64,000 bases of DNA from Lysinibacillus fusiformis (GTDB lineage: Bacteria > Bacillota > Bacilli > Bacillales_A > Planococcaceae). Positions 43,738 to 52,674 of the stretch are shown piece by piece (positions within the stretch are counted from its first letter, which is position 1; each line of letters starts with the position of its first letter). The stretch is from positions 1 through 64,000 of the forward strand of contig JASENG010000006.1 of NCBI GenBank assembly GCA_030027265.1, in the 5' to 3' direction. The notes under the pieces were generated by a model. It made no database searches, was not told the DNA's origin, and worked only from the letters and a program-made list of their open reading frames with translations. The translations under genes were made by a program, and so were the position numbers.

Positions 43738-44223
43738 TCACACCCTTTTGTTTAGTACTCTATTTTTATGAATCTCACTAATTATTTTTAGAATTTTTAT
43801 CGCAAGTTTATTTTTAACTAAATAGCTTTTAGCTTTAAGGGAATAGTTATTAGCCTTCTTTACAATTGTTGAAGGAATTGCTTTTATTTCAACTGTTTTT
43901 ATCCAATTCGCAATAAAGATTAAATTTCCCTTTATTTCTTGCCCATTTTCGACTAATTCGACTGTAAAAGTCTCTATTAGAGCTACAATCCAGACTGTTA
44001 TGAGGAGCAATGCAATACCAGCATCAAGTATTTGTTCAATAGGCCCTGCATGATCCATTGTTAGGATTATTTTGACTAAAAAGAAAATAACTCCCGATCC
44101 AATACTGACTGAAGCATTATACAGTATGTAAGTATAGGAAATTTTTGTTCCCAATAAATACATAACAAGTGCTAAAGATATCATCATTAACAAGCATATA
44201 AGCAATAAATATGGATAACTCAC
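43738..44223 (-). CDS. Hypothetical membrane protein
   Basis: 161 residues: three or four helices (PYLLLICLLMMISLALVMYLLG, GSGVIFFLVKIILT, AGIALLLITVWIVALIETF; shown in short parts) and a basic C-terminal tail. GTG start with AGGTGG 4-5 nt upstream. Upstream of the GmhB-like gene on the same strand. No family recognised. Confidence 0.65.
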   Translation of the reverse strand: MSYPYLLLICLLMMISLALVMYLLGTKISYTYILYNASVSIGSGVIFFLVKIILTMDHAGPIEQILDAGIALLLITVWIVALIETFTVELVENGQEIKGNLIFIANWIKTVEIKAIPSTIVKKANNYSLKAKSYLVKNKLAIKILKIISEIHKNRVLNKRV

Positions 44224-44540
44224 TACTCCACCTCAATTTTCCATTTATTTTATCTATTGCCTAAAAAATGTATTTTATTCGATAGTTGGGAAAGTTTTCA
44301 AAATTTTGTTCGATGCTGTTTGTGATGCCTTCAATTTATTTGCCAAAAAAAAATCAATTTAGTTACATTATTCTAGCTATTATGACACAAAATATGAATT
44401 GTGATGAGTGACTAAATGGTCTGTCACTTTTTATATTGGGAAATTAACAAATAGAAAAGAAATCAAGGTGGTGAGATATTTACATTCTTTTCACTTCCCT
44501 ATCTATTAACTAAATTACAATAAACTTAGGAGTGAGTACA
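44224..44540. other. Divergent intergenic region
   Basis: AT-rich, 317 bp. A six-bp stem AGTGAC/GTCACT with TTTTTAT (44407-44434) resembles a weak terminator on the plus strand, but no gene precedes it. Confidence 0.25.
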
Positions 44541-45182
44541 TTGAAACAACAAAATAAACTATGGATATATTTCCTGACAGCTCTCCTATCCATTGGATTA
44601 ATGGGCATGGGTATTGCCCCCGCATATGCTCATGAGGATATGCACAAATTCCACGGTGAGTATGATAAGCTGGACGATGAGGCAAAAGCAAAAGTTGATG
44701 AGGTTTTAAGCTCATTAAAAGCGGATCTAAAGGGAATGGGCTTGGAGGTTCCTCAACATAAATTCCATCAACAAATGGAAGAATTAGATGAAGCAACAAA
44801 AGAAAAAGTAAAAGAACTTTTCAAACAATTAAAAGAAGATAAAATTACAAAAGAAGAAGCAGATAAGAAGCTTGCAGAGCTAGGAATTGCCCCTCCCGAG
44901 CACAAGGAATGCAAACTATTCGAAAACCTGGATGAAGAAACAAAGGAAAAAGCAAAAGCAATTTTTAAAGATAAAAAAGAAGGCAAAATAACAAAAGAAG
45001 AAGCACATCAAAAACTTAAAGAATTGGGCATCGAAATGCCGAAGCATCCTATGCAAGAAAGTTTTGAAAAACTGGATGATGGAACAAAAATTAAAATAAA
45101 AGAACGAGTCGAACAAGCAAAGACTGATCTCCAAAAACTAGGTGTTAGTCTCCCTAAAAAATTCGAGTTTTTAATTAAATAA
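44541..45182 (+). CDS. Secreted protein with repeated EF-hand-like/charged helical units
   Basis: About 213 residues. Signal peptide ends APAYA-HED. The mature part has four related units of roughly 40-50 residues, each built like LDEETKEKVKELFK, K(I)TKEEA, KLxELGI, PxH (starting near 44655, 44785, 44920 and 45060). Very charged (Lys, Glu) and alpha-helical. TTG 44541 is chosen because AGGAG lies 8 nt ahead; the GTG at 44532 overlaps that box. Function not known; cell-wall or metal-associated roles are possible because of the regular His residues. Followed by a terminator. Confidence 0.7.
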   Translation: MKQQNKLWIYFLTALLSIGLMGMGIAPAYAHEDMHKFHGEYDKLDDEAKAKVDEVLSSLKADLKGMGLEVPQHKFHQQMEELDEATKEKVKELFKQLKEDKITKEEADKKLAELGIAPPEHKECKLFENLDEETKEKAKAIFKDKKEGKITKEEAHQKLKELGIEMPKHPMQESFEKLDDGTKIKIKERVEQAKTDLQKLGVSLPKKFEFLIK

Positions 45183-45190
45183 TTTGACCG

Positions 45191-45222
45191 AAGCGGTACT
45201 CTCTTTAGGGAAGTACCGCTTT
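45191..45222 (+). terminator. Terminator of the repeat-containing secreted protein gene
   Basis: Ten-bp stem AAGCGGTACT / AGTACCGCTT followed by TTATAA; the T-run is short. Confidence 0.7.
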
Positions 45223-45229
45223 ATAATCC

Positions 45230-45257
45230 AAAAAAAGAGTGGGTTTTTAACCCACTC
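45230..45257 (-). terminator. Intrinsic terminator of the DUF378 gene
   Basis: Stem GAGTGGG / CCCACTC followed by six T on the minus strand. Confidence 0.85.
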
Positions 45258-45266
45258 GAAAACACT

Positions 45267-45686
45267 TTATACAAGGTGATCTTTATCGCCCTTTTCGCCT
45301 TTCCCGTCATTCTCGTATAATTCCAGGGCACGGTTGTTGCTTGCATCAGGAAAACGGGCTGCTTGATCGACTTCGTTTGAACGGTTTTTTTGCACACTTG
45401 AAAAGTCCTCTTCTTCACCGAATTCAGTTTGATAATTCATATTTGTGTAGGCATTGCTATGTGTATTATTGGCGATTTCTACATCATCTTCGTCATACGC
45501 CTTAAATAATAATGGAATACTTAGCAGCCCTGCCAATCCGACTAAACCATACACAATTCTTGAAACTGCTGTGTCTTGCCCCCCAAAGAGGGTTGCTACA
45601 AGATCAAATTGAAACAAGCCAATTAACCCCCAGTTAATCGCACCTATTATGACTAGAACTAAAGCAAGTCTATAAATTATTCCCAT
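45267..45686 (-). CDS. DUF378-family membrane protein with acidic tail
   Basis: 139 residues. The first 65 form the DUF378/YuzA domain: two helices with the conserved INWGLIGLFQFDLVATLFG and RIVYGLVGLAGL. The remaining 75 are an acidic, Asn-rich cytosolic tail, longer than in YuzA. AGGAGG precedes ATG 45686. Function unknown. Confidence 0.8.
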   Translation of the reverse strand: MGIIYRLALVLVIIGAINWGLIGLFQFDLVATLFGGQDTAVSRIVYGLVGLAGLLSIPLLFKAYDEDDVEIANNTHSNAYTNMNYQTEFGEEEDFSSVQKNRSNEVDQAARFPDASNNRALELYENDGKGEKGDKDHLV

Positions 45687-45898
45687 ATTCTCCTCCTATA
45701 AGCTGGATTTTTTGCAAGTCCCACAATCCACTTAAGATTGTGTTCTGTTATTTTTGGCATTCCCCAATTATTTATACATTGTTTATGTATATCTGCATTT
45801 GGGTAATCATATCATAAAATATATTGAAATCCATTTGCCTAAAATTCCATAATTAAGCTTTGATTTGGTTGGTTCTAAAAGAAGGGACGAAAATAGAA

Positions 45899-46549
45899 AT
45901 GATTATTAAACAACGACTATTAAAGAAGAATGACGTAGTATGGTGCAAAGAATCGGAAAGTGCTTCACAAGTGCTTGCAAAGCTTAAAGACAGCGGATAT
46001 CGATGTATACCTATTTTAGATAATAGCGGACAAAAATTTGTAGGAAATGCTTATAAAGTCACGATTCTTGAACATATGCTAGAACATGAAAAAGAAGACG
46101 TTCCGATTTCAGATCTAACTAAGGATAAAGACGGAACTATATACGAGGAAAGTTCATTTTTCGAAAGCTTTTTCTCCATCAAAAGGCTGCCTTATCTTGC
46201 AGTTCTTGATGAAGCACAAAATTTTGTGGGGATATTAACCCATTCAAAAGTATTTGAATTACTTGAAGAAGCTTGGGGATATAAAACTGGCAGCTATGCA
46301 TTAACAATTGCTTTACCCGATACAGAGGGAATTCTGGCTAAAGTGTTAACTCTTGTAAAGAAAAAAACTTCTGTTCATAGCGTTTTTACTATTGATGATG
46401 ATAATTGGTACTTAAGAAGAGTTATTTTGACACTGGGTAAAGATGCCCAAGAAGACACGATTAAAGAAATAGAAGAATTGCTTCATAAAGTTGGCGCCCG
46501 ATTAATCGATATCGAGGTATTTAACAAGGAGAAGTCTGCAAAAGAATAA
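45899..46549 (+). CDS. CBS-pair and ACT domain protein (CbpA-like)
   Basis: About 216 residues. Two CBS repeats (CIPILDNSGQKFVGNAYKVTIL and PYLAVLDEAQNFVGILTHSKVFELLEE, cited for position about 40-130) are followed by an ACT-like domain (ALTIALPDTEGILAKVLTLV). The same CBS-ACT order occurs in the cyclic-di-AMP-binding protein CbpA of Listeria; nucleotide binding is therefore likely but not shown. ATG 45899 has AAGGGA about 10 nt upstream; the TTG at 45860 is less likely. Confidence 0.78.
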   Translation: MIIKQRLLKKNDVVWCKESESASQVLAKLKDSGYRCIPILDNSGQKFVGNAYKVTILEHMLEHEKEDVPISDLTKDKDGTIYEESSFFESFFSIKRLPYLAVLDEAQNFVGILTHSKVFELLEEAWGYKTGSYALTIALPDTEGILAKVLTLVKKKTSVHSVFTIDDDNWYLRRVILTLGKDAQEDTIKEIEELLHKVGARLIDIEVFNKEKSAKE

Positions 46550-46581
46550 TCGAAATAGATGCCTGTACAATTATACGATAC

Positions 46582-46620
46582 AAAAAACGCGATTGAGAAT
46601 GTGTTTCCTCAACCGCGTTT
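46582..46620. terminator. Bidirectional terminator
   Basis: Stem AAACGCGATTGAG / CTCAACCGCGTTT between the converging CBS-ACT and carbonic anhydrase genes. Confidence 0.85.
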
Positions 46621-46625
46621 ATTTA

Positions 46626-47456
46626 TTAATTAAGATCAAATTTGTAAACGTCACGTCCATTTAATTCTTGAATAGGACGATTATTTTGCAGGAAGATAGA
46701 ACTGAAACGATTGATTTGATCATCTGACATTTCGATAGGCTGCTCCAAAATAAACCAATTTACCCCTTCTGTACATGGTGGAGCAGTTAAAGATCCCATG
46801 TATTGATAAACACTTTTTTCCTCAGGTAATAGTAATTGTAAATCTACTGGATTTTTTAAAATTTTTGCAGCCTCTTCACCATTTGTCGGAATCTCATCCC
46901 ACATTTCTGCCAGCACTTGATTTTCTTCCCCACTTTCAATAAATAAGCCAATTACAGCTAATTCTCCCTCTTCTGATTTGTGATATAAATGTGCTTCCAT
47001 ATCAAAATATTGGCCATTTAACTGATGTTCGCTTGGTGAATGGAAATGAATGCCCGTTAATTTATATTCCTTATTATTTATTAACAGCGAATTTTCAAGG
47101 GTTGTAGAGTTTGCCTCAATCGTATGCCCATTATTTTCGACGGTAAAAATTGCCTGATCATAATTGAGTGAAATTTGTTCCGCTAATTTCACGGCTTCCT
47201 GTTGATCTACTGTTTTTTTTAGCTCGATGTTTATAGGGGATTGAAGCTCGCCTCGGCCACACGCTTCATAGTTTGAATTCACATTCATCCATTGATCAGG
47301 TCCAGTTTCTCCTGTATACGACCAATACACATCCGTTGCTGTTAATTGCGGTTCATTTTCAACAGGTGCTTGTTCAGTCGTATCAATTGCAAAGTATCCG
47401 ACTATACCTACCACAGCAACAACTGATAAAATGGCATAGATGTAATTTTTACGCAT
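46626..47456 (-). CDS. Alpha-class carbonic anhydrase, membrane-anchored or exported
   Basis: 276 residues. Signal-anchor (YIYAILSVVAVVGIVGYFA), then the alpha-CA fold: QSPINI, zinc His pair in IHFHSPSEH, third His in MEAHLYHK and the Thr of LTAPPCTEGVNWF. Interconverts CO2 and bicarbonate outside the cytoplasm. All ligands are intact. AAAGGAG precedes ATG 47456. Alpha-class enzymes are less common in Bacillales than beta or gamma classes. Confidence 0.92.
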   Translation of the reverse strand: MRKNYIYAILSVVAVVGIVGYFAIDTTEQAPVENEPQLTATDVYWSYTGETGPDQWMNVNSNYEACGRGELQSPINIELKKTVDQQEAVKLAEQISLNYDQAIFTVENNGHTIEANSTTLENSLLINNKEYKLTGIHFHSPSEHQLNGQYFDMEAHLYHKSEEGELAVIGLFIESGEENQVLAEMWDEIPTNGEEAAKILKNPVDLQLLLPEEKSVYQYMGSLTAPPCTEGVNWFILEQPIEMSDDQINRFSSIFLQNNRPIQELNGRDVYKFDLN

Positions 47457-47594
47457 GTTGTTCTTTCTCCTTTTAAATGCTCTTTTCTATCAAGATAGCC
47501 AGTTTATATGCGATTCTATTCACTCTACCTGAAATTTAATATTGAGAATTATCCAAAGAAAAACGCTCAAGAATTCCCCCTTGAGCGCTGCTGT

Positions 47595-48377
47595 TCACGA
47601 TTGCAAAAAAAACAATCCTCCATTAATGATTTCTACTTTGATGCGCGGATTAAATCGTTCTTCCAGGCCCTTCTTTTCAATCTCGTAGCTTTCAGGCTTA
47701 TCTTCAACACCTTCATAAAAATAGTTAAGCACTTCTAATTCCTTTGCCCATCGTTTTTTGGCTTCTTCTGCCCAGGAATGGTCATCGTTTTGAATAATAT
47801 TTTGGATCATAGAATCCAGTCGCTCTAAAGCACGTGCAGGTTTAATGATGTATTGAAGGCAAAAAGCATTTTCCTGGATATTCGGTTTCAGTTCTAGTTG
47901 ACTAACATATTCATGGAAATTATCTTCAATTTCTCCATTGATTAAATTTATTCCTAATGAATATAGGACTTCCTTCGTTTGATCACAATAGTACGATACC
48001 TTATAATTCACGCAAAAATAAGGTGTGAGCATTCGATTTCCTTCATTACCGTTATTATGTTGATACATTTTCACGAAAGATCCTAATTCTTTAGTAGCTT
48101 TAAAAATTTGGTGCAGCCTGCCTGAACCAAAGTGAATGATTTCTCCCATAAATTGATTTTGGATTTTTGTGCGATCCGTAATCAAATTAAGCCGCGCCGG
48201 ATTCGCCTGACTATTCGTTGCCTCAATATACTGCCAATAGAACGGGCGGTTCATGATTCTTTTATCCATATCGACCGTTAATTGTACGGATAATAAATGT
48301 CCCTCATCTGCTAAAAGGTCACAATTGGTTTCTTTAAAAAATGTTTTTAAATAGTCATGAACTTGTTGTGCATACAT
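47595..48377 (-). CDS. yqhG: YqhG-family protein
   Basis: 260 residues, matching the YqhG family by overall layout: YAQQVHDYLKTFF at the start, RIMNRPFYWQYIEATN, FGSGRLHQIF and a C-terminal ERFNPRIKVEIINGGLFFL. Biochemical role unknown. It lies 74 bp downstream of the yqhH-type helicase gene, the same order as in B. subtilis, so the pair is conserved. AGGAGG precedes ATG 48377. Confidence 0.85.
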   Translation of the reverse strand: MYAQQVHDYLKTFFKETNCDLLADEGHLLSVQLTVDMDKRIMNRPFYWQYIEATNSQANPARLNLITDRTKIQNQFMGEIIHFGSGRLHQIFKATKELGSFVKMYQHNNGNEGNRMLTPYFCVNYKVSYYCDQTKEVLYSLGINLINGEIEDNFHEYVSQLELKPNIQENAFCLQYIIKPARALERLDSMIQNIIQNDDHSWAEEAKKRWAKELEVLNYFYEGVEDKPESYEIEKKGLEERFNPRIKVEIINGGLFFLQS

Positions 48378-48451
48378 CTTGATGCTTCCTCCTTTTGTTC
48401 ATTTCACTATTAGTTGCACTTAGTTCGTTTCAAAAATTTCGAAATTATATG

Positions 48452-49975
48452 CTATGCCTTTCGTGCTAGAATATCATCCAAATCCCCTACCACTTTTTCA
48501 AAGACATCAATTTTACTTCCCAGTAAGTCCAATATTTTTTGCTCAATCGTATTTTCAATGGCTAAATTGTAAATATGGACGTCTTCTTCCTGTCCTAAAC
48601 GGTGCACACGGCCAATTCGCTGTTCGAGCTTCATTGGGTTCCACGGTAAATCATAGTTGATGACATGATGGCAAAATTGAAGGTTTATCCCCTCTCCACC
48701 TGATTCAGTAGCAATTAATACTTGATCTCGTTCCCTGAATAATTGCTTCACCCAGTCTCGTTTACTTTTACTAAATTTCCCGTTGAATAGAACACTAGTA
48801 ATTCCTTTTGTATATAAATACCATTGTAAATACGCTTGTGTTGCTCGGTATTCTGTGAAAATAATAACCTTATCGTTCGCTTTTTCAATAATCTCGATGA
48901 CTTTTTCGGCTTTCGAATTGATTTCAAGCTTCATTAATTTCGCTAGTATTTCTTCGATATAATCGCTTTCTTCTTTTGTAATGCATTTTTGAAGCATTTT
49001 ATTGAGGGTTAAGAATGTTGCTTCCTTACTGCTGCACATCTCCTTAAGTAAGGTTACCATTGTAAAGGAGCTAGAAAATACAGATGACACCGTTTTCAAT
49101 TCACCAATCATGTCATAGACATCTCTTTCTTCAGAAGTAAATTGTATTGGTATCGTTTCAACCTTGCGACTTGTCCATTCAATTCCCGTATCCTGTCTTC
49201 GATTTCTGACCATCACTTGATTCACTAATTCTTTTAAATACTTTTCCCCATCTATACTATTTTTAGTAGCTGAAAAGGAAGCTTGAAATGCCTCATAGTT
49301 CCCAAGATGTCCCGGCTTCAATAAAGATACAAGATAAAAAATTTCAAAAACATCATTTTGAATAGGTGTAGCGGTTAATAATAAGCAAAACTTCTTCTTT
49401 AAGCTTTGCACAAACTCGTAGATTTGCGTTTTATGATTCTTTAGTTTATGTGCCTCATCTATAATGATCATGTCATAATCTTGCTCATATATTTTCTCGC
49501 GATGAGGACTTTTTTTCGCTGTATCCATACTCATCACAACGACATCATAGCTCTCAATCGGTGTATTTTTTCTATATGCAATCGCTGGTATGAAAAATCG
49601 CATATTCAATTCTGTGACCCATTGGTTTTGTAAGGAAGCAGGGACTAAAATGAGCACCTTTTTCACAATTCCGCGAATCATGTATTCTTTCATAATAAGA
49701 CCGGCTTCAATGGTTTTCCCTAAACCTACTTCATCCGCCAAAATTGCTTTGCCATTCATCTTCTCAATTACAGTTTGTGCTGCTTCAACTTGATGAGGCA
49801 ACAACTGAATATTCGTTAAAAATTTGGGTGCTTGCAGTCCTGAAAATTCAGGTATTAAATTCACTTTTTCAATTTCATAGCTCATGTTATAAAGTGTCCA
49901 ACTATCCCATGGACCGTCTTGTTGAACTCGTTTCATAAAATCCTCTCGCCAGTTTGAAGACCTTTCAATAATCAT
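48452..49975 (-). CDS. yqhH: SNF2-family helicase YqhH
   Basis: About 507 residues. Helicase motifs in order: I ADEVGLGKTIEAG (near residue 80), II IIDEAHKLKN, III LLTATPIQN, IV-VI VIIFTEYRATQAYL, GGEGINLQFCHHVINYDLPW and EQRIGRVHRLGQ. RapA-like double-stranded-DNA translocase without the RapA N-terminal domains. ATG 49975 has GCGAGGTG upstream; the longer frame from 50038 lacks one. In B. subtilis yqhH-yqhG sit beside the glycine-cleavage genes; that locus is absent here. Confidence 0.87.
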   Translation of the reverse strand: MIIERSSNWREDFMKRVQQDGPWDSWTLYNMSYEIEKVNLIPEFSGLQAPKFLTNIQLLPHQVEAAQTVIEKMNGKAILADEVGLGKTIEAGLIMKEYMIRGIVKKVLILVPASLQNQWVTELNMRFFIPAIAYRKNTPIESYDVVVMSMDTAKKSPHREKIYEQDYDMIIIDEAHKLKNHKTQIYEFVQSLKKKFCLLLTATPIQNDVFEIFYLVSLLKPGHLGNYEAFQASFSATKNSIDGEKYLKELVNQVMVRNRRQDTGIEWTSRKVETIPIQFTSEERDVYDMIGELKTVSSVFSSSFTMVTLLKEMCSSKEATFLTLNKMLQKCITKEESDYIEEILAKLMKLEINSKAEKVIEIIEKANDKVIIFTEYRATQAYLQWYLYTKGITSVLFNGKFSKSKRDWVKQLFRERDQVLIATESGGEGINLQFCHHVINYDLPWNPMKLEQRIGRVHRLGQEEDVHIYNLAIENTIEQKILDLLGSKIDVFEKVVGDLDDILARKA

Positions 49976-50126
49976 AACAACACCTCGCTTATTGTACCCT
50001 TTATGTTGTCCAAAATTTAAAAACATATGAATTTTCAATTATTAAAAATGAATTTCAGTTTTTCAAGTCTAGCTGTATGGTTGCGATAAAAATACACATT
50101 CTTAAAATTAAGTTATTCATTTACGT

Positions 50127-50179
50127 ATAAGTGCAACTATGGCTAACCGCTAAAAAGCTTGGTGCTTAGCCAAGTTTTC
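50127..50179. repeat. Dispersed hairpin repeat, copy 2
   Basis: Same ends as the element at 14855-14907 (ATAAGTGCAACTA and AAGTTTTC) but with stem GGCTAA/TTAGCC, so pairing is kept while the bases change. It ends 20 bp upstream of the next gene's start codon. Confidence 0.65.
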
Positions 50180-50198
50180 TAATGAAGGAGAATAAAAT

Positions 50199-50723
50199 GT
50201 GAAAAGAATACTGGCCATTGCCATTGTCTTGGTAGTCTGTGTTTTTGGCGGGTTTTACTTATTTGATATTTTGAAGCTAAACAAGGAAGATTATGAATTT
50301 ACATCGTTTCAAAGTTTTTTAAACGAAAACTTCTTTCCTGTTCTAAATGATACATTTAAACATTTCGATCAAGCTGCTGACGAATTAGAAGATGACACCT
50401 TTTTGGAATGGTATTTAAATCTTGATGGGTTGGAGGAAAATGAGGCATTTCAAACACGAGTGGTAAATACAGAAATAATTGTTTTCGATGAGGAAGTGAA
50501 CGGAACAAGTACACTTAGCTTAAAGAAAAATATACTTGAACAAATTGATGTTTTACAAGAAACACTAGATTTATTATACGATGCTGCTGAAGTCCAAAAT
50601 GGATCAACTGAGGAATTGCATCAAGCATTTACTGTTAAAATTGAAGAATTATCGAATCTCTCGGAAGTTATGAATACCATTATGGAAGCCAATGATGAAG
50701 TAGAAGAAGCGGGCAGTTTTTAG
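50199..50723 (+). CDS. Hypothetical signal-anchored protein
   Basis: 174 residues. N-terminal signal-anchor (ILAIAIVLVVCVFGGFYLF), then an acidic, helical extracytoplasmic region (EDYEFTSFQSFLNENFFPVL; LKKNILEQIDVLQETLDLLY). No cysteine for lipidation. GTG 50199 has AAGGAG 7 nt upstream. Its 3' end overlaps the convergent SRPBCC gene by four bases. Confidence 0.65.
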   Translation: MKRILAIAIVLVVCVFGGFYLFDILKLNKEDYEFTSFQSFLNENFFPVLNDTFKHFDQAADELEDDTFLEWYLNLDGLEENEAFQTRVVNTEIIVFDEEVNGTSTLSLKKNILEQIDVLQETLDLLYDAAEVQNGSTEELHQAFTVKIEELSNLSEVMNTIMEANDEVEEAGSF

Positions 50724-51187
50724 GACTGTCCGCTCGATATTTTTAATTCTTCCGCAACTTTTTTTACCCTTTGTACAAACTGAATAACAACTTTTTCTGA
50801 CCCGAAAACCAGCAGCGGTTTTAGATACCATTTTAAAGGTGTGTTACTAGCTGTGTATTTAAAATAAGTCGTATTCAAATCAACTTGCTGCAACTCATAT
50901 TCAGCAGTAATATCAAACATATTAGCCAGAGCAAAACCAATTTTCAATTTTTTGAAACTAGCTTCATCCAGATAATCAAGTGTTTTCACTTCATATTCTT
51001 GTATTCGATTACCTTCCCTGTACTTTTGAAGATAGATGCTGCCTATTTTTTCAGGTGTAAGTTTGACAGGCTCATGAGCTACTACTTGCGGCATTATTTT
51101 TTGCAAATCTTCTAAACGGCCGTTTAGCAAATTCCATACCTGCTCGATCGAAGCATTAATCTCAATAGCCTTTGTCCATGATTTCAT
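50720..51187 (-). CDS. SRPBCC-family (START/polyketide-cyclase-like) protein
   Basis: 155 residues with the helix-grip pattern: KAIEINASIEQVWNLLNG, VKLTPEKIGSIYLQKYREGN, YFKYTASNTPLKWYL and a long C-terminal helix (VVIQFVQRVKKVAEEL). The hydrophobic cavity should bind a lipid or other apolar ligand. AGGAGG precedes ATG 51187. Converges with the preceding gene. Confidence 0.8.
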   Translation of the reverse strand: MKSWTKAIEINASIEQVWNLLNGRLEDLQKIMPQVVAHEPVKLTPEKIGSIYLQKYREGNRIQEYEVKTLDYLDEASFKKLKIGFALANMFDITAEYELQQVDLNTTYFKYTASNTPLKWYLKPLLVFGSEKVVIQFVQRVKKVAEELKISSGQS

Positions 51188-51504
51188 TCAAAACCTCCTG
51201 ATTCTCTATATTTTTTATCATATAATTTCCCTGGTTATATTTGCTATTTAAATGATTGAAATTTTAAGATTATCCTTTTTCATCTTCAAAAAACCCTTCG
51301 AACAACAAAATATCAACTTGCAGTAATGGCAGCAGTTGTCAGCATGGAATTGGGAATCCCATTATTCCACAGATGGCCCATTTTAAATTAAAAAAATATA
51401 TTCATAACGTTGCACCTGTATGCTTAAATTAGAAGAACACCACATTATTTGGAATGCTTCCTTGAAATAATTCGGTTGATAAATCTTAACTTGAAAAACA
51501 ATAC
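51188..51504. other. Gap with a possible C-terminal remnant
   Basis: At about 51292-51390 (+) one frame reads TLRTTKYQLAVMAAVVSMEL then GIPLFHRWPILN and a stop, protein-like but without a start. Origin unknown; otherwise no gene is seen. Confidence 0.3.
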
Positions 51505-51557
51505 CCTGTTCTAACACTAGGTATTTAAATTGATAAAACCTTTAGTGTTAGAACAGG
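51505..51557. terminator. Long-stem hairpin beyond the GNAT gene
   Basis: Perfect 15-bp arms CCTGTTCTAACACTA / TAGTGTTAGAACAGG with a 23-nt loop, 28 bp past the stop of the minus-strand acetyltransferase. T-runs flank both sides. Likely terminator, though the loop is large. Confidence 0.55.
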
Positions 51558-51584
51558 TCAAATTTTTTCAAATACTATCTCAAG

Positions 51585-52028
51585 TTAATCCTGCAATCCG
51601 AGATTTTTCGTCATTAATACGTGGGGGATTCCATCTTCCATAAAGACATCAGATGCAGTTTCATACCCCAGATTCTGATAAAAGCCTTCCGCACGGGTTT
51701 GACCATGTAATTTGACACTTTTTAACCCTTTTTCTTTTGCGATGTTTTCTAATTCATGAACGATAACCTTGCCAAGTCCAAGATTTCGAAAAGGCTTCAA
51801 TACACAAATCCTTTCCAGTTTCCCTACACCTGCGACTTCTCTTAGTCTTGCAGTTCCAACAGAGTTATCAGAATCCAAAATCAGAATATGTTCACACTCA
51901 CTTTTCAGGGTATCAAATTCATCAAATTCATCCTCTAATGGAACTTTCTGTTCTGCTACAAATACTACTTTCCGGATAACGAATGCTTCCTCCAATTGTT
52001 CTTGTGTTTTTATTCTCAATATTTCCAA
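51585..52028 (-). CDS. GNAT-family N-acetyltransferase (ElaA-like)
   Basis: 147 residues. EQLEEAFVIRKVVFVAEQKVPLEDEFDEFD (cited in part) is the typical N-terminal block of the ElaA/YjcF-like group; the acetyl-CoA loop is LERICVLKPFRNLGLGKVIV, and KLHGQTRAEGFYQNLGYE follows. Acetylates an unknown small amine. TTG 52028 with AAGG 9 nt upstream. Confidence 0.85.
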   Translation of the reverse strand: MEILRIKTQEQLEEAFVIRKVVFVAEQKVPLEDEFDEFDTLKSECEHILILDSDNSVGTARLREVAGVGKLERICVLKPFRNLGLGKVIVHELENIAKEKGLKSVKLHGQTRAEGFYQNLGYETASDVFMEDGIPHVLMTKNLGLQD

Positions 52029-52674
52029 ATTTTTTTACCTTCTCTCTTTTAAAATCTCCATAAGTATATAAAAAAAGAAAAATATTGTAAATTAATCCCT
52101 TATCTATTAAAATATTTTAGTATGGTTTTTGTATACTATTTTATACATCATATAGAATTATTTGATTCTACTAATGCTGAAGATACGATAAATTATTTGA
52201 AAAATGGAGGAAAGTTATTAAAAATACACTTTTTTACAATAAAAAGATATATAAACATAGCAATTTTGTATAATTTATTTAAATTTTCAAACTATTTGTA
52301 TCGTGTTATTTTTTCAAATTTCAACCTTATTTTTTCTAAAAAAATCGTCAATTTTCGAGGTTTTTTCGACGTTCAAAAACTGATTTTTGACAAAATATTT
52401 GACTTTTTGTTCAATTTGAAAACAAGACTTGAATATTCTTCTACGTCCTATCTATCACGGTTTTACTTGATTTACGCAGCAAAAAAATATATATAATCCT
52501 GTGAACAGACTAGACTTTATGGCATTATAAAATTAATTGTGACAAATTTGTGAATTTCCAATTATCAACCATGAACCGACATTATTTTCATAAGAAGTAA
52601 TATACAATAACTAAAGTAAAAGTGAAATTATATTAAACGATTAATATAATACTAAATTATGGGGGATTACTAGA
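52029..52674. other. AT-rich island without a convincing gene
   Basis: About 645 bp, strongly A/T with many T and A runs. A 124-codon open frame at 52122-52496 (+) has no ribosome-binding site and Phe/Ile/Tyr/Lys-heavy composition expected from AT-rich noise. TATAAT at 52645-52650 probably serves the Spo0E-like gene. May carry foreign DNA or H-NS-like (Rok) silencing targets (inference). Confidence 0.4.

Noticed and set aside
44407-44434. Terminator or small RNA
   Set aside because: Only a 6-bp stem, and no gene in front; too weak to call.
51505-51557. Terminal inverted repeats of an insertion element
   Set aside because: The 23-nt spacer leaves no room for a transposase and the place after a stop codon favours a terminator.
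52122-52496. 124-codon open frame (+)
   Set aside because: Composition is what AT-rich DNA gives by chance, without start signals or a recognisable domain.
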